NCBI GenBank assembly: GCA_044508265.1
Contig: JBIQIB010000005.1
Location: 11,153 to 75,152 of the forward strand
DNA length: 64,000 bases
From: JAEZDP01 sp044508265
GTDB taxonomy: Bacteria > Acidobacteriota > Vicinamibacteria > Vicinamibacterales > Vicinamibacteraceae
Reading direction: 5' to 3'
The notes under the pieces are model-generated. The model saw nothing but the letters and a program-made list of their open reading frames with translations. It ran no database searches and was not told where the DNA came from. Positions 17,877 to 26,914 of this stretch are shown piece by piece; position 1 is the stretch's first letter, and each line of letters begins with the position of its first letter. Made by a program: the position numbers and the translations under genes.

Positions 17877-19085
17877 ATGGAGTTCCGCTGCCGTCTCGCC
17901 AGCGCCTCCGGACAAATCACCGAGGCGACCTACGTCGCCGACAACGAGGCCGCGCTGCGCCGCGACCTCGAGGAACGCGGCTTCTACCTGCTCGAGGCGA
18001 AGCCGGCCGGCTGGGCGGGGCTGTCGGCGCTCACGCGTCGCCGCGGCGGCCGCATCAAGCTGCACGAGTTCCTCGTGTTCAACCAGGAGCTCGCGACGCT
18101 GCTGAAGGCCGGCATGCCGCTGGTCCAGTCTCTCGAGATCCTGCGGCGTAACGTGCCGAACGCCACCTTCAAGGCCGTGCTCGACGACGTCTACGAGCAG
18201 GTACGCTCCGGCGTGGCGCTGTCGGAGGCGTTCGAGGCGCACGCCCGGCACTTCTCCCCGATCTATACGGCGTCGCTCATGGCCGGCGAGCGCAGCGGCA
18301 GCCTCGAACAGGTGCTGCGGCGGTACGTCGCCTACGTGCAGGTGCTCTCGGCCGTGCGCCGCAAGATCATCTCGGCGCTCGTCTACCCGGCGGTGCTCGT
18401 CACGCTGTCGCTCGCGGTCGTGGCGATCATCGTGATCAAGGTGGTGCCGGCGTTCAGCGACTTCTACGGCAACTTCGGGGCCGAGCTGCCCTGGGCCACG
18501 CGCCTCATCGTCGCCGCCTCGTCCGGCGTGCGGAGCAACCTGCTGGTGCTCGGCGCGCTCCTTGCCGGGACCGTCCTCGTCGGACGCTGGTTCTTCCGGC
18601 AGCCGAGCCAGCGCCGGGCCGTCGATCGTCTGACGTTGAAGCTGCCGCTGCTCGGCACGCTGGCCCGCCAGTTCGCCACGTCGCAGTTGAGCCGCACGCT
18701 CGCGACGCTGCTCGGAGGCGGCATCCCGCTGGTCACGGCGCTCGACGTGTCGCGGCGGTCGATCTCGAACCGTCACATCGCGGCGCAGATGGACGACATC
18801 TCCCGCCAGGTGCGCGAGGGGCAGTCGCTGTCGGTGGCCATGGCGGCCAAGGAGGAGTTCCCCGACGTGGCCGTCAAGATGGTGGAGGTGGGCGAGGCCA
18901 CCGGCGCGCTGCAGGACATGCTCAATGCCATTGCCGATTTCTACGACGAGGACATCGAGACGAAGCTCGCGCGCTTCCTGCTCCTCATCGAGCCGCTGCT
19001 GCTCGTCGTCATGGGGGCGGTCATCGCGGGGCTGCTCATCGCGCTGTACCTGCCCGTCTTCCAGTTGTCGTCGGCTCTGGGCTGA
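17877..19085 (+). CDS. Type II secretion/type IV pilus inner-membrane platform protein (GspF/PilC)
   Basis: 402 residues, the family's normal length. Two GspF cytoplasmic helical domains (first at about 65-190, FNQELATLLKAGMPLVQSLE; second at about 270-395, TSQLSRTLATLLGGGIPLVT) alternate with three membrane segments (ALVYPAVLVTLSLAVVAIIV, NLLVLGALLAGTVL and a C-terminal LLLVVMGAVIAGLLIALYLP). The protein forms the inner-membrane platform that couples the assembly ATPase to pilin or pseudopilin extrusion. It is the first gene of an operon running through the two pseudopilins at 26807. Confidence 0.93.
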   Translation: MEFRCRLASASGQITEATYVADNEAALRRDLEERGFYLLEAKPAGWAGLSALTRRRGGRIKLHEFLVFNQELATLLKAGMPLVQSLEILRRNVPNATFKAVLDDVYEQVRSGVALSEAFEAHARHFSPIYTASLMAGERSGSLEQVLRRYVAYVQVLSAVRRKIISALVYPAVLVTLSLAVVAIIVIKVVPAFSDFYGNFGAELPWATRLIVAASSGVRSNLLVLGALLAGTVLVGRWFFRQPSQRRAVDRLTLKLPLLGTLARQFATSQLSRTLATLLGGGIPLVTALDVSRRSISNRHIAAQMDDISRQVREGQSLSVAMAAKEEFPDVAVKMVEVGEATGALQDMLNAIADFYDEDIETKLARFLLLIEPLLLVVMGAVIAGLLIALYLPVFQLSSALG

Positions 19086-19106
19086 CGGTTCCGGAGAGCC
19101 TGCATC

Positions 19107-20774
19107 GTGAGCACGCCGACACGCCCCAGCAACCTGCCACCCGCCGACCTCCCGATGCCGGAGCTGCCGTCGGCCGACGGCGTCGTCGACAACGCCCGCC
19201 GCGAGGCCGAGGAGGCGCGCCGGCTCGCCGAGCGGTACCGGCTCGAATACGTCGAGATGAGCCACTTCCATCTCGACAACGAGCTGTTCCGGTCGATTCC
19301 GGCCGACCTGATGCTCCGGTACGGGTTCATCCCGCACCGGCGCGACGGCGACGTGCTCGTGATCGTCGTGTCCGATCCGACGGACCTGATGATGATCGAC
19401 GAGCTGCAGCAGCTGCTCGGGATGCGCCTCAAGGTCACCGTGGGCCCGGCGAGCGCGATCCAGGGGATGCTCAAGAAGAGCGAGAGCAGCCAGCGCGTCC
19501 TCGAGGAGGCGACCGAGAGCTTCCAGCTCCAGCTGCTCAAGGAGGACGAGAGCGGAGAAGAGTCGCTCTCGGTCGAGAAGCTCACGAGCGACATCAGCCC
19601 GATCATCCGGCTGGTTGACTCGACGATCTTCACGGCGCTGCAGCGGCGGGCAAGCGACATCCACATCGAGACGCAGGATGCCGCCGTGGTGGTGAAGTAC
19701 CGCATCGACGGCGTGCTGCAGCCCGCGATGCGGCCCATCGCCAGGCAGTTTGCCGGACCGATCATCTCGCGCATCAAGGTGATGGCCGAACTCGACATCG
19801 CCGAGAAGCGCGTCCCGCAGGACGGGCGCTTCAAGCTGCGCATGCGCGGCAAGACGATCGACTTCCGCGTGTCGATCATGCCGAGCGCGCATGGCGAGGA
19901 CGCCGTCATCCGCATCCTCGACAAGGAGTCGATCAGCGAGCAGTTCAAGGAGCTGCGCCTCGACATCCTCGGGTTCCCGGAAGAGGAGCTGCGCCGCTTC
20001 CGCAAGTACATCCGCGAGCCGTACGGCATGGTGCTCGTCACCGGCCCGACAGGTTCGGGCAAGACGACGACGCTCTACGCGGCGCTGTCGGAGATCAAGT
20101 CGGTCGAAGACAAGATCATCACGATCGAAGACCCGGTGGAGTATCAGCTCGCCGGTATCGTGCAGATCCCCATCAACGAGAAGAAGGGGCTGACCTTCGC
20201 CCGCGGCCTGCGCAGCATCCTGCGCCACGACCCCGACAAGATCATGGTCGGCGAGATCCGCGATGCCGAGACGGCGCAGATCGCGATCAACTCGGCGCTG
20301 ACCGGCCACCTGGTGTTCACGACCGTCCACGCCAACAACGTGCTCGACGTGCTGGGCCGGTTCCTGAACATGGGGGTCGAAGCCTACCAGTTCGTCGCCG
20401 CGCTCAACTGCGTGCTCGCGCAACGCCTCGTGCGGGTGATCTGCCCCCACTGCAAGCGTCCGGCGGAGGTCACGCGTGAGCAGCTCGTCGAGTCGGCGAT
20501 GGACCCGTCGCTGCTCGACACGCACGTCTTCTACGAAGGCGAAGGCTGCCTCGAGTGCGGCGGCACCGGCTACCGCGGGCGCATGGCCATCTGCGAGCTG
20601 CTCGACGTGACCGACAACATCCGTGACATGATTCTGGCGCGCCGGCCGAACTCCGAGATCAAGCGCGCGGTGCGCGCCGAGGGCATGCGGTTCCTGCGCG
20701 AGTCGGCCGTCGCGCGCGTGCTGAGCGGCGAGACGACGCTGCGCGAGATCAACAAGGTCACCTTCGTAGACTGA
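19107..20774 (+). CDS. Type II secretion/pilus assembly ATPase (GspE/PilB)
   Basis: 555 residues from a GTG start. An N-terminal MshEN-type domain (ADLMLRYGFIPHRRDGDVLV) is followed by the secretion ATPase core: Walker A GPTGSGKTTT near 313, an Asp box IITIEDPVEYQL, Walker B GEIRDAETAQIA and a His box GHLVFTTVHAN. The tetracysteine zinc motif (CPHC near 446, then CLECGGTGYRGR) marks the GspE/PilB extension ATPase rather than the PilT retraction type. It hydrolyses ATP at the cytoplasmic face to drive fibre assembly. No PilT-like retraction ATPase is present in the window, which favours a type II secretion or non-retracting fibre. Confidence 0.94.
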   Translation: MSTPTRPSNLPPADLPMPELPSADGVVDNARREAEEARRLAERYRLEYVEMSHFHLDNELFRSIPADLMLRYGFIPHRRDGDVLVIVVSDPTDLMMIDELQQLLGMRLKVTVGPASAIQGMLKKSESSQRVLEEATESFQLQLLKEDESGEESLSVEKLTSDISPIIRLVDSTIFTALQRRASDIHIETQDAAVVVKYRIDGVLQPAMRPIARQFAGPIISRIKVMAELDIAEKRVPQDGRFKLRMRGKTIDFRVSIMPSAHGEDAVIRILDKESISEQFKELRLDILGFPEEELRRFRKYIREPYGMVLVTGPTGSGKTTTLYAALSEIKSVEDKIITIEDPVEYQLAGIVQIPINEKKGLTFARGLRSILRHDPDKIMVGEIRDAETAQIAINSALTGHLVFTTVHANNVLDVLGRFLNMGVEAYQFVAALNCVLAQRLVRVICPHCKRPAEVTREQLVESAMDPSLLDTHVFYEGEGCLECGGTGYRGRMAICELLDVTDNIRDMILARRPNSEIKRAVRAEGMRFLRESAVARVLSGETTLREINKVTFVD

Positions 20775-20783
20775 TTCGGATCC

Positions 20784-21725
20784 ATGTCGCCCCTGCCTGC
20801 CTGGCTCGAGACCCCGCCCCCGACGCTCGCCCTGGCCATCGACGCCAGCGGCGTGGTCGCTGTCGTGGCGCGTCCCGGCAGTCAGTCGCCTGTCGTCGAC
20901 GCCGCCGGCCGGGCCGCGGTGCCGGCCGGCGCCGTGCAGGCCTCACTCACCGGACCGAACATCCTCCAGCCCGAGCCGGTCGTCGCCGCGGTTCGCCAGG
21001 CGCTGACGCAGGTCGGCGGACGGCATCGCCGCTGCGCGCTCGTCGTGCCCGACACGGTCGCCAGGGTGACGCTGCTGCGGTTCGAGCACGTCCCCGCGCA
21101 GGCGCGGGATCTCGAACAGCTCGTGCGCCTGCAGTTGCGCAAGGCGCTGCCGTTCCCCGTGGAGCAGGCGCAGGTGTCGATCGTCCCGGGCCACGGCAGT
21201 GACGAGGGGCAGGAGTTTCTGGTCGTCGCCGCCCGCGCCGACGTGATCGAGGCGTACGAGGCGGTCTGCGCGGCTGCCGGTCTGCACGCCGGCACCGTCG
21301 ACCTCGCGACGCTCAACGTCATCAACGCCGTCCTGCTCAGCGACGCGAGCACTGCCGCCGGCGACTGGCTGCTCGTCCACGTCGGCGCCGACTACAGCTC
21401 GCTGGCGATCGTCCGCGGCGGGCACGTCATCTTCTTCCGCACGCGACCGGCGGATGCCGAGGAACCGCTGGTGGACGTCGTCCACCAGACGCGGATGTAC
21501 TTCGAGGATCGCCTCGAGGGTCGCGGGTTCGCGCGTGTCCTGCTGGCCGGCGGCGGCGACGCTGCTGAACGGAGCCGCCTGACGTCGGAGCTCGGCGAGC
21601 GGCTCGGGATGACCGTCGAGCCCGTGCGGCTGACTCGTCGCGCGGCGGGCGGGCCACGCGACGGCGGGGTGGACGCGAGCGGCGATCTGGCCGCGCCTTT
21701 CGGCCTGGTGGCGAGAGCCTGGTGA
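20784..21725 (+). CDS. pilM: PilM-like (actin-fold) assembly protein
   Basis: 313 residues. The N-terminus (PTLALAIDASGVVAVVAR) and the FEHVPAQARDLEQLVRLQLR-type stretch followed by KALPF are typical of PilM and the cytoplasmic part of GspL, which have an actin/FtsA-like fold. The C-terminal half has a second phosphate-binding region (DWLLVHVGADYSSLAIVRGG) and VLLAGGGDAAERSRL. PilM is cytoplasmic and binds the N-terminal tail of PilN. Here PilN starts with the conserved LRGNLSTRPFYNERA tail and is translationally coupled to pilM (TGATG). Confidence 0.85.
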   Translation: MSPLPAWLETPPPTLALAIDASGVVAVVARPGSQSPVVDAAGRAAVPAGAVQASLTGPNILQPEPVVAAVRQALTQVGGRHRRCALVVPDTVARVTLLRFEHVPAQARDLEQLVRLQLRKALPFPVEQAQVSIVPGHGSDEGQEFLVVAARADVIEAYEAVCAAAGLHAGTVDLATLNVINAVLLSDASTAAGDWLLVHVGADYSSLAIVRGGHVIFFRTRPADAEEPLVDVVHQTRMYFEDRLEGRGFARVLLAGGGDAAERSRLTSELGERLGMTVEPVRLTRRAAGGPRDGGVDASGDLAAPFGLVARAW

Positions 21726-22306
21726 TGCTGCGCGGCAACCTCTCGACGCGGCCGTTCTACAACGAGCGCGCCGTTCACCTTGCGCTCGGCGCCATCACGC
21801 TGGTGCTGGCACTGCTCACCGTCGGCGGCGTCTGGCGGTTCCTCACGCTGTCGGGCGAACAGACGGCGCTGTCGGCGCGCATCGCGGTGGACGAACAGCG
21901 GGCCACGGAGCGGCGGCGCGAGGCGGCGCGGATCCGGGCGGACGTGGACCAGGCGGAGCTTGCCGCGATCGTCGCGGCGACCCGCGAGGTGAACGGCGCC
22001 ATCGACGAGCGCGTGTTCTCGTGGACGGCGCTCTTCAACACCATCGAACAGACCATCCCAGCCGACGTCCTGTTGACCAGCGTCCAGCCGACGATCGCCG
22101 ACGGCGCCGTGACGGTACGGCTCGTCGTCAACGCGTCACGGGCCCACGAGGTGGGCACGTTCATCGACGCCCTCGAGGAGGCCGGTTCGTTTGCCGGCAT
22201 CCAGACCCGTGACGAACTGCGGCAGGAGGATGGGACGCTCACGGTGACGTTCGACGGCGTGTACACCGCGCACGTCGCCGCGCCGCCGGCGGAGGCAGCA
22301 CGTTGA
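21725..22306 (+). CDS. pilN: PilN-like inner-membrane assembly protein
   Basis: 193 residues from the ATG at 21725, overlapping the pilM stop by one base. The cytoplasmic tail MLRGNLSTRPFYNERAVH, a single membrane segment (LALGAITLVLALLTVGGVW), a coiled coil (about residues 43-85) and a ferredoxin-like periplasmic domain follow PilN order. The inner-membrane PilMNOP complex aligns the secretin with the assembly platform. It overlaps pilO at its end. Confidence 0.85.
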   Translation: MLRGNLSTRPFYNERAVHLALGAITLVLALLTVGGVWRFLTLSGEQTALSARIAVDEQRATERRREAARIRADVDQAELAAIVAATREVNGAIDERVFSWTALFNTIEQTIPADVLLTSVQPTIADGAVTVRLVVNASRAHEVGTFIDALEEAGSFAGIQTRDELRQEDGTLTVTFDGVYTAHVAAPPAEAAR

Positions 22307-22881
22307 GCGGCTGGCCGTTCCGCCGAATCGCCAGCGACAAGCGTCTGTGGGTGGCGCCGCTCGCGATCCTGGCTGTCATCGATCTCGTGCTGATCGGGCT
22401 CGTGCTCGGCCCGCTCGCCGCGCGGGTGCGCGGGCTCGAGACGCGGGCCAACGCCGCGACCGTGGCGGCGGCCGCCGCGCAGCGTGAGCTGGATGCGGCA
22501 CGCGCGCTGAGCACCGGCACGCAGCAGGCGGCCGGCGATCTGGAACGCTTCTACACCGAGATCCTGCCGGCGGATCAGGCCAGCGCGCGCCGGCTGACGT
22601 TCCTGCACCTCGGGCAGCTCGCACACACCTCCGGCCTCGACTACGACAGGCGCGCCTTCACGCAGGCACAGGAGCGCGACGGCCGGCTCATTCGTGTGGA
22701 CCAGACGCTGGTCGTCCGCGGCCGCTACGACGCGCTGCGCGAGTTCCTGCACGCCGTCGAAGCGGGCGACGACTTCGTCGTGGTACGCAGCATCAACGTC
22801 GCGCGTGCGGACGACGCGACAGGGGAGCTCGAGGCGGCGCTGGCCGTCTCCACGTATTACAGGGCCGCCGATGGCCGCTGA
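22303..22881 (+). CDS. pilO: PilO/GspM-like inner-membrane assembly protein
   Basis: 192 residues from a TTG at 22303 that overlaps the pilN stop by four bases (TTGA). It has one membrane segment (WVAPLAILAVIDLVLIGLVL), a coiled coil (about 45-75, Ala/Arg-rich) and a periplasmic domain with TFLHLGQLAHTSGL and DALREFLHAVE, matching PilO topology. It pairs with PilN in the alignment complex. Its last 11 bases overlap the start of the next gene. Confidence 0.8.
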   Translation: MSGWPFRRIASDKRLWVAPLAILAVIDLVLIGLVLGPLAARVRGLETRANAATVAAAAAQRELDAARALSTGTQQAAGDLERFYTEILPADQASARRLTFLHLGQLAHTSGLDYDRRAFTQAQERDGRLIRVDQTLVVRGRYDALREFLHAVEAGDDFVVVRSINVARADDATGELEAALAVSTYYRAADGR

Positions 22882-23440
22882 CCCGCGCCGACAGCGGGCC
22901 CTGCTGGCCGGCCTCGTGGTGATGCTGCTGCTCGTCGTGTGGTGGCAGTTCGGGCTCCCCGGCGGCGACGCACCGCCCCCCAGTCCCGCGCCGGCGGTCC
23001 AGCGGCAGGCACGGCGCACGGCGACGCCCGCCGAGACGATCGCCGCCGGCGTGGCCCTCGACAGGCTCGCGCGCGAGCCCGAGGCGCCGGTGGACAGCGG
23101 CCGCGATCCGTTCGCCTTCGGCGCGCGTGGATCGGCGTCGGGCGCGCCCGCCGTCGGCGTCCCCACAGGGCAGATGCCGTCGTCGGTCACCGACGTCCCG
23201 GCGACGGCCCTGCCCACGGGACCGCCGGGGCCGCCGCCCATAGACGTCCGGTTCATCGGCGTCATCGAGCGGGAGGACGTCGGCACGCTGGCCGTCCTCA
23301 GCGACGGGCGAAACGTCTACTATGGCCGCGTGGGTGAGATCGTCGACGGCCGCTGGCGTATCGTGAGCATCGGTGAGGAGTCGCTCCAGATCGAGTACGC
23401 GGACGGCCAGGGCCGGCAGACCGTCAGGTTGAGCGGGTGA
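22871..23440 (+). CDS. pilP: PilP/GspC-like periplasmic linker protein
   Basis: 189 residues from the ATG at 22871, which lies within the end of pilO in another frame. It has an N-terminal membrane anchor (ALLAGLVVMLLLVVWWQFGL), a Pro/Ala-rich linker, and a C-terminal HR-like beta domain (IDVRFIGVIEREDVGTLAVL, GEIVDGRWRIVSI). PilP is a lipoprotein in classical type IV pili. Here there is a membrane anchor and no lipobox, as in GspC of type II secretion. It should connect the PilN/PilO complex to the secretin N-domains. Confidence 0.75.
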   Translation: MAADPRRQRALLAGLVVMLLLVVWWQFGLPGGDAPPPSPAPAVQRQARRTATPAETIAAGVALDRLAREPEAPVDSGRDPFAFGARGSASGAPAVGVPTGQMPSSVTDVPATALPTGPPGPPPIDVRFIGVIEREDVGTLAVLSDGRNVYYGRVGEIVDGRWRIVSIGEESLQIEYADGQGRQTVRLSG

Positions 23441-23459
23441 TGGGAGCAGGAGCATTCGT

Positions 23460-25913
23460 GTGATCCAGCGGAGAGGGACGGCGTGGCTGCGCCGGGTGTC
23501 GCTCGTGTGCCTGGTGGGCCTCACGCTCGTCGCGGCCGGATGCGGCGCGTCGCGCGCGTATCGGGGCGGCCAGCGCGCCGCGTCCGTGGGCGACTGGGAC
23601 CTGGCGGTCGCGCAGTACCGGCAGGCGCTGCTCGACGACCCCGACAGGGCCGACTACCGCATCGCGCTCGAACGCGCCATGCAGGCGGCCTCGCTGTTCC
23701 ACCTCGAGCGCGCGCGCCAGGCGGACGAAGCCGGCGATCTCGAGGTGGCTGTCGTCGCGTACCGCAAGGTGTTCGAGTACGACCCGGGCAACCGCAACGC
23801 GATGCTCCGCGCGGCGGAGATCGACCGCGTGATGCGCGAGCGCGCGGAAGCGGCCCGGCCGCGGCCGGCCATCGAGGCGATGCGCCAGACGGCGAGCCAG
23901 CGCAGCGCGCCGCCGCTGCTCGATCCCACGTCGCGCGACCCGCTCGTGGTGCGCTTCGAGCAGTCGAGCATCAAGGACATCGTCACGACGATCGGCAAGA
24001 TGACGGGCATCAACGTCGTCTTCGAGGCGCAGTTCCAGGACCGGCGCATCAGCATCGACCTCGAGGGCCTGCCGCTCGAAGACGCGCTGGATCAGGTCAT
24101 GGCCGCCGCCGGCACGTTCTTCAAGGTGCTCAACCCGAAGACCATCCTCGTCATTCCCGACTCGCCGCCCAAGCGCGCGCAGTACGAGGAGCTGGCCGTC
24201 CGCACCTTCTACCTGTCGCACGCCGACGCGGCCGAAGTGCTGCAGACGGTGCAGAACATCCTGCAGATCCCGAACATGGCGCAGGCGCCGCGCGCCGTGG
24301 TCAACAAGACGCAGAACAGCATCACCGTGCGGGCGTCGGTGAGGGTGCTGTCGATCATCGAGCAGATCATCCGCAACAACGACAGGCCGCGCGCCGAGAT
24401 CGTGGTGGACGTCGAGATCCTCGAAGTGAGCCGGTCGCGCGCGCGCGAACTCGGGATCAACCTGTCGCAGTACTCGGTGGGCAGCATCTTCTCGCCCGAG
24501 GCGCCGCCGGCGGTCGGCACCGGCACGGGCACCGGGGCGGGCACCGGCGTGACCACGGCGCCGTTCAACCTCAACACCATCACCCGCGGCATCAGCACGG
24601 CCGACTTCTACATGACCGTGCCGCAGGCGGTGGCCAACTTCCTGGCGTCCGACAACACCACGCGGGTCGTCGCCAAGCCGCAGCTGCGCGGGCAGGAGGG
24701 CGGCCAGCTGACGCTGGACCTCGGCGACGAGATCCCGGTGCCGTCCACGACGTTCGGCGGCATCGCGTCAGGCGGCGTGTCCACCATCCCGGTGAGCAGC
24801 TTCAACTACAAGACGGTGGGCATCCGCCTCGTGATGAACCAGCCCCGCGTGACGCTGGAGGGCGAGATCATCACCGCGCTCGAGGTCGAGAGCAGCACGC
24901 TCGGCCAGTCGATCAACATCGCCGGCCAGTCGCTGCCGACGTTCGGCACGCGACGGGTCGAGACGATGCTGCGGCTGCGCGACGGCGAGTCGCACATGCT
25001 CGCGGGGCTGATTCGCGACGAGGTGCGTCGCGACCTGTCGGGCATTCCCGGGCTGCTGCGCACCCCGGTGCTTCGCTGGCTGTTCGGCTCGTCGAGCGAC
25101 ACGGTCGCCGACACCGACATCGTCTTCCTCCTCACGCCCCGCGTGGTGCGGACGTCCGAGGTCACGCAGGAGAACCTCGACCCGATCTACATCGGTTCGC
25201 AGCAGAACATCGGCCTGACGGGTCCGCCGCCGCTCATCGGCACGCCCGAGGCCGGCGCCCCCGGCGAGGCGGATGCCGCCGCGGCCCCGGTGCCGGGTGG
25301 GACACAGTCGTTTGCCAACCTGCCGGGCCAGCCGCAGACGGGGGCCGTTTTGTCGCAGCCGGGCGTCCTGCCGCCGCAGCCGGCGCCGGCCGTGACCCCG
25401 CAGTCGGCTCCGGCCGAACAGCCCGCCGTGCCGCCGGCCGAGCCGGCACCTGCCGCGCCGCCCTCTCCGCCGCCCCCGTCCGAGCCGCCGCCCGGCCCGA
25501 CGGCGCGCGTCACCGTGACCACGCCCGGTCCGACGTTCCAGGTCGGCGGCGGGCCGTACACGGTGCCCATCTCCGTGGTCGGCGCACAGCGGCTCTCGAC
25601 GATCAGCCTCACGCTCACGTACGACCCGGCCGTGCTGCGCGTCCGCTCGGTGCAGGAGGGCACGTTCCTGCAGCAGGGTGGCGTGGCGCCGACCTTCACG
25701 CACCACATCGACCCGGTGGCCGGACGCGTCGACATCGCCATCGTGCGGACGGGCGACCAGACGGGCGCGACAGGCAGCGGCCTGCTCGCCGCGCTCGTCG
25801 TCGAGGCCGTCTCGGCGGGGCAGTCGCCCATCGGGGCGGCCGGCGTGGCCACCGATCCGTCGCAAGGGAGTGTGGGCCTGCAGCTGGTGCCGGCCACCGT
25901 CACCGTGAGATGA
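23460..25913 (+). CDS. Secretin (GspD/PilQ-like) lipoprotein with C-terminal cohesin domain
   Basis: 817 residues from a GTG. A lipobox (GLTLVAAGC, Cys28) is followed by TPR-like repeats (about 33-140), secretin N-domains (about 155-300; DIVTTIGKMTGINVVFEAQF) and the secretin channel domain (about 380-570; ISTADFYMTVPQAVANFL, RRVETMLRLRDGESHMLAG, DTDIVFLLTPRVVRT). A Pro/Ala-rich linker of about 100 residues follows. The last ~130 residues form a cohesin-like module: VPISVVGAQRLSTISLTLTY, DPAVLRVRSVQEGTFL, RVDIAIVRTGD. The protein should form the outer-membrane pore of the secretion machine. The fused cohesin module would be unusual in proteobacterial secretins and might bind a partner in the periplasm or at the surface. 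Confidence 0.92.
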   Translation: MIQRRGTAWLRRVSLVCLVGLTLVAAGCGASRAYRGGQRAASVGDWDLAVAQYRQALLDDPDRADYRIALERAMQAASLFHLERARQADEAGDLEVAVVAYRKVFEYDPGNRNAMLRAAEIDRVMRERAEAARPRPAIEAMRQTASQRSAPPLLDPTSRDPLVVRFEQSSIKDIVTTIGKMTGINVVFEAQFQDRRISIDLEGLPLEDALDQVMAAAGTFFKVLNPKTILVIPDSPPKRAQYEELAVRTFYLSHADAAEVLQTVQNILQIPNMAQAPRAVVNKTQNSITVRASVRVLSIIEQIIRNNDRPRAEIVVDVEILEVSRSRARELGINLSQYSVGSIFSPEAPPAVGTGTGTGAGTGVTTAPFNLNTITRGISTADFYMTVPQAVANFLASDNTTRVVAKPQLRGQEGGQLTLDLGDEIPVPSTTFGGIASGGVSTIPVSSFNYKTVGIRLVMNQPRVTLEGEIITALEVESSTLGQSINIAGQSLPTFGTRRVETMLRLRDGESHMLAGLIRDEVRRDLSGIPGLLRTPVLRWLFGSSSDTVADTDIVFLLTPRVVRTSEVTQENLDPIYIGSQQNIGLTGPPPLIGTPEAGAPGEADAAAAPVPGGTQSFANLPGQPQTGAVLSQPGVLPPQPAPAVTPQSAPAEQPAVPPAEPAPAAPPSPPPPSEPPPGPTARVTVTTPGPTFQVGGGPYTVPISVVGAQRLSTISLTLTYDPAVLRVRSVQEGTFLQQGGVAPTFTHHIDPVAGRVDIAIVRTGDQTGATGSGLLAALVVEAVSAGQSPIGAAGVATDPSQGSVGLQLVPATVTVR

Positions 25914-26383
25914 CCCTGAACGCCCGCCACGGCTACACGTTCGTCGAGCTGCTCGTCGTGGCCGTGATCGTCATGATCCTCGCGTCCGCCGCGCTGCCGC
26001 TGACGAAGGTCACGATCCAGCGACAGAAGGAGATCGAGCTGCGCCGTGCGCTGCGAGAGCTGCGGACGGCCATCGACGGGTACAAGGACGCGGCCGACCT
26101 GCAGCAGATTGCCAACTTCGAGCTCGAGCCGGACGACATGGGTTACCCTCCCGACCTCGAGACGCTCGTCAACGGCGTCACGCGCGCGGGCGACGCCACC
26201 AACGTCAAGCTGCGCTTCCTGCGACGCATCCCGATCGATCCGATGACGGGCGAGGCCGAGTGGGGCCTGCGGTCGTACCAGGACCGTCCCGACACGACGA
26301 CCTGGGGCGGCCAGAACGTCTTCGACGTGTACTCCACGGCGCAGGGCACGGGCCTCGACGGCCGTCCGTACGCCGAGTGGTAA
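25910..26383 (+). CDS. Type II secretion pseudopilin (GspG-like), first copy
   Basis: 157 residues. The ATG overlaps the secretin stop (ATGA). The leader MTLNARHG precedes the prepilin peptidase site G/YTFVELL with Glu at +5 of the mature protein, then a hydrophobic helix (VVAVIVMILASAALPL) and a globular domain with GspG-like ELRTAIDGYKDAADL and FLRRIPIDPMTGEAEW. It ends GRPYAEW, the same last five residues as the next gene. A major pseudopilin forms the periplasmic piston fibre. Confidence 0.88.
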   Translation: MTLNARHGYTFVELLVVAVIVMILASAALPLTKVTIQRQKEIELRRALRELRTAIDGYKDAADLQQIANFELEPDDMGYPPDLETLVNGVTRAGDATNVKLRFLRRIPIDPMTGEAEWGLRSYQDRPDTTTWGGQNVFDVYSTAQGTGLDGRPYAEW

Positions 26384-26387
26384 CCAC

Positions 26388-26807
26388 ATGCTGACGCGAT
26401 TGACCAGGACGCCCATCGTCGCCGCGCGCCGCGGGTTCACGCTGCTCGAGCTGATGGTGGTGATGGCGCTCATCGTGGTGCTGGCCGCCATCGGGATGGC
26501 GAGCTACAGGAACGCGGTGACCGTGGCGCAGGAAGCCGTCCTGAAGGAAAACCTGTTCCGGATGAGAGACGCGATTGACCAGTACTACGCGGACAAGCAG
26601 CGGTATCCCGCGTCGCTGCAGGACCTGGTCAGCGACGGCTACATGCGCGCCATCCCGGAAGACCCGATGACGCAGTCGGCCGACACGTGGCAGACGGTGC
26701 TCGCGGAGCCCGACCCGAACAACCCGCTCGCGGAGATCGGGATCTACGACGTCAAGAGCGGCAGTGACCGCATGTCGCAGTCGGGTCAGCCTTACGCGGA
26801 GTGGTAG
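26388..26807 (+). CDS. Type II secretion pseudopilin (GspG-like), second copy
   Basis: 139 residues. The leader ends RRG/FTLLELMVV, a clean class-III prepilin site with Glu5, followed by a hydrophobic helix and a GspG-like domain (RMRDAIDQYYADKQRYP, YMRAIPEDPMTQ, IGIYDVKSGSD). It ends QPYAEW like its neighbour, so the two may be interchangeable or sequential fibre subunits. It is the last gene of the secretion operon; GC-rich short repeats follow. Confidence 0.88.
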   Translation: MLTRLTRTPIVAARRGFTLLELMVVMALIVVLAAIGMASYRNAVTVAQEAVLKENLFRMRDAIDQYYADKQRYPASLQDLVSDGYMRAIPEDPMTQSADTWQTVLAEPDPNNPLAEIGIYDVKSGSDRMSQSGQPYAEW

Positions 26808-26912
26808 GCACGCGGGGGGTGCGGAGGAACGGTACTCCGGGCTCACGCGGAGATGCGGAGAGCGCGGAGGAAGGCTAGTCCGGCTCACGCGGAGGTGCGG
26901 AGGGCGCGGAGA
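26808..26912. repeat. Imperfect 43-bp-spaced direct repeats (CACGCGGAG...GCGGAG type)
   Basis: Three units lie between the pseudopilin and the minus-strand gene at 26915: CACGCGGGGGGTGCGGAGG (26809), then GCTCACGCGGAGATGCGGAG (26841) and GCTCACGCGGAGGTGCGGAG (26884). The two full units match at about 27 of 30 bases. No palindrome or coding potential was seen. They mark the boundary between the secretion operon and the accessory segment. Confidence 0.7.
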
Positions 26913-26914
26913 CG

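Noticed and set aside
17877..26807. A true retractile type IV pilus operon
   Set aside because: No PilT-like retraction ATPase, no PilA with typical length, and PilP lacks a lipobox. The set fits a type II secretion-like or hybrid machine better, though the PilMNO genes are pilus-like.
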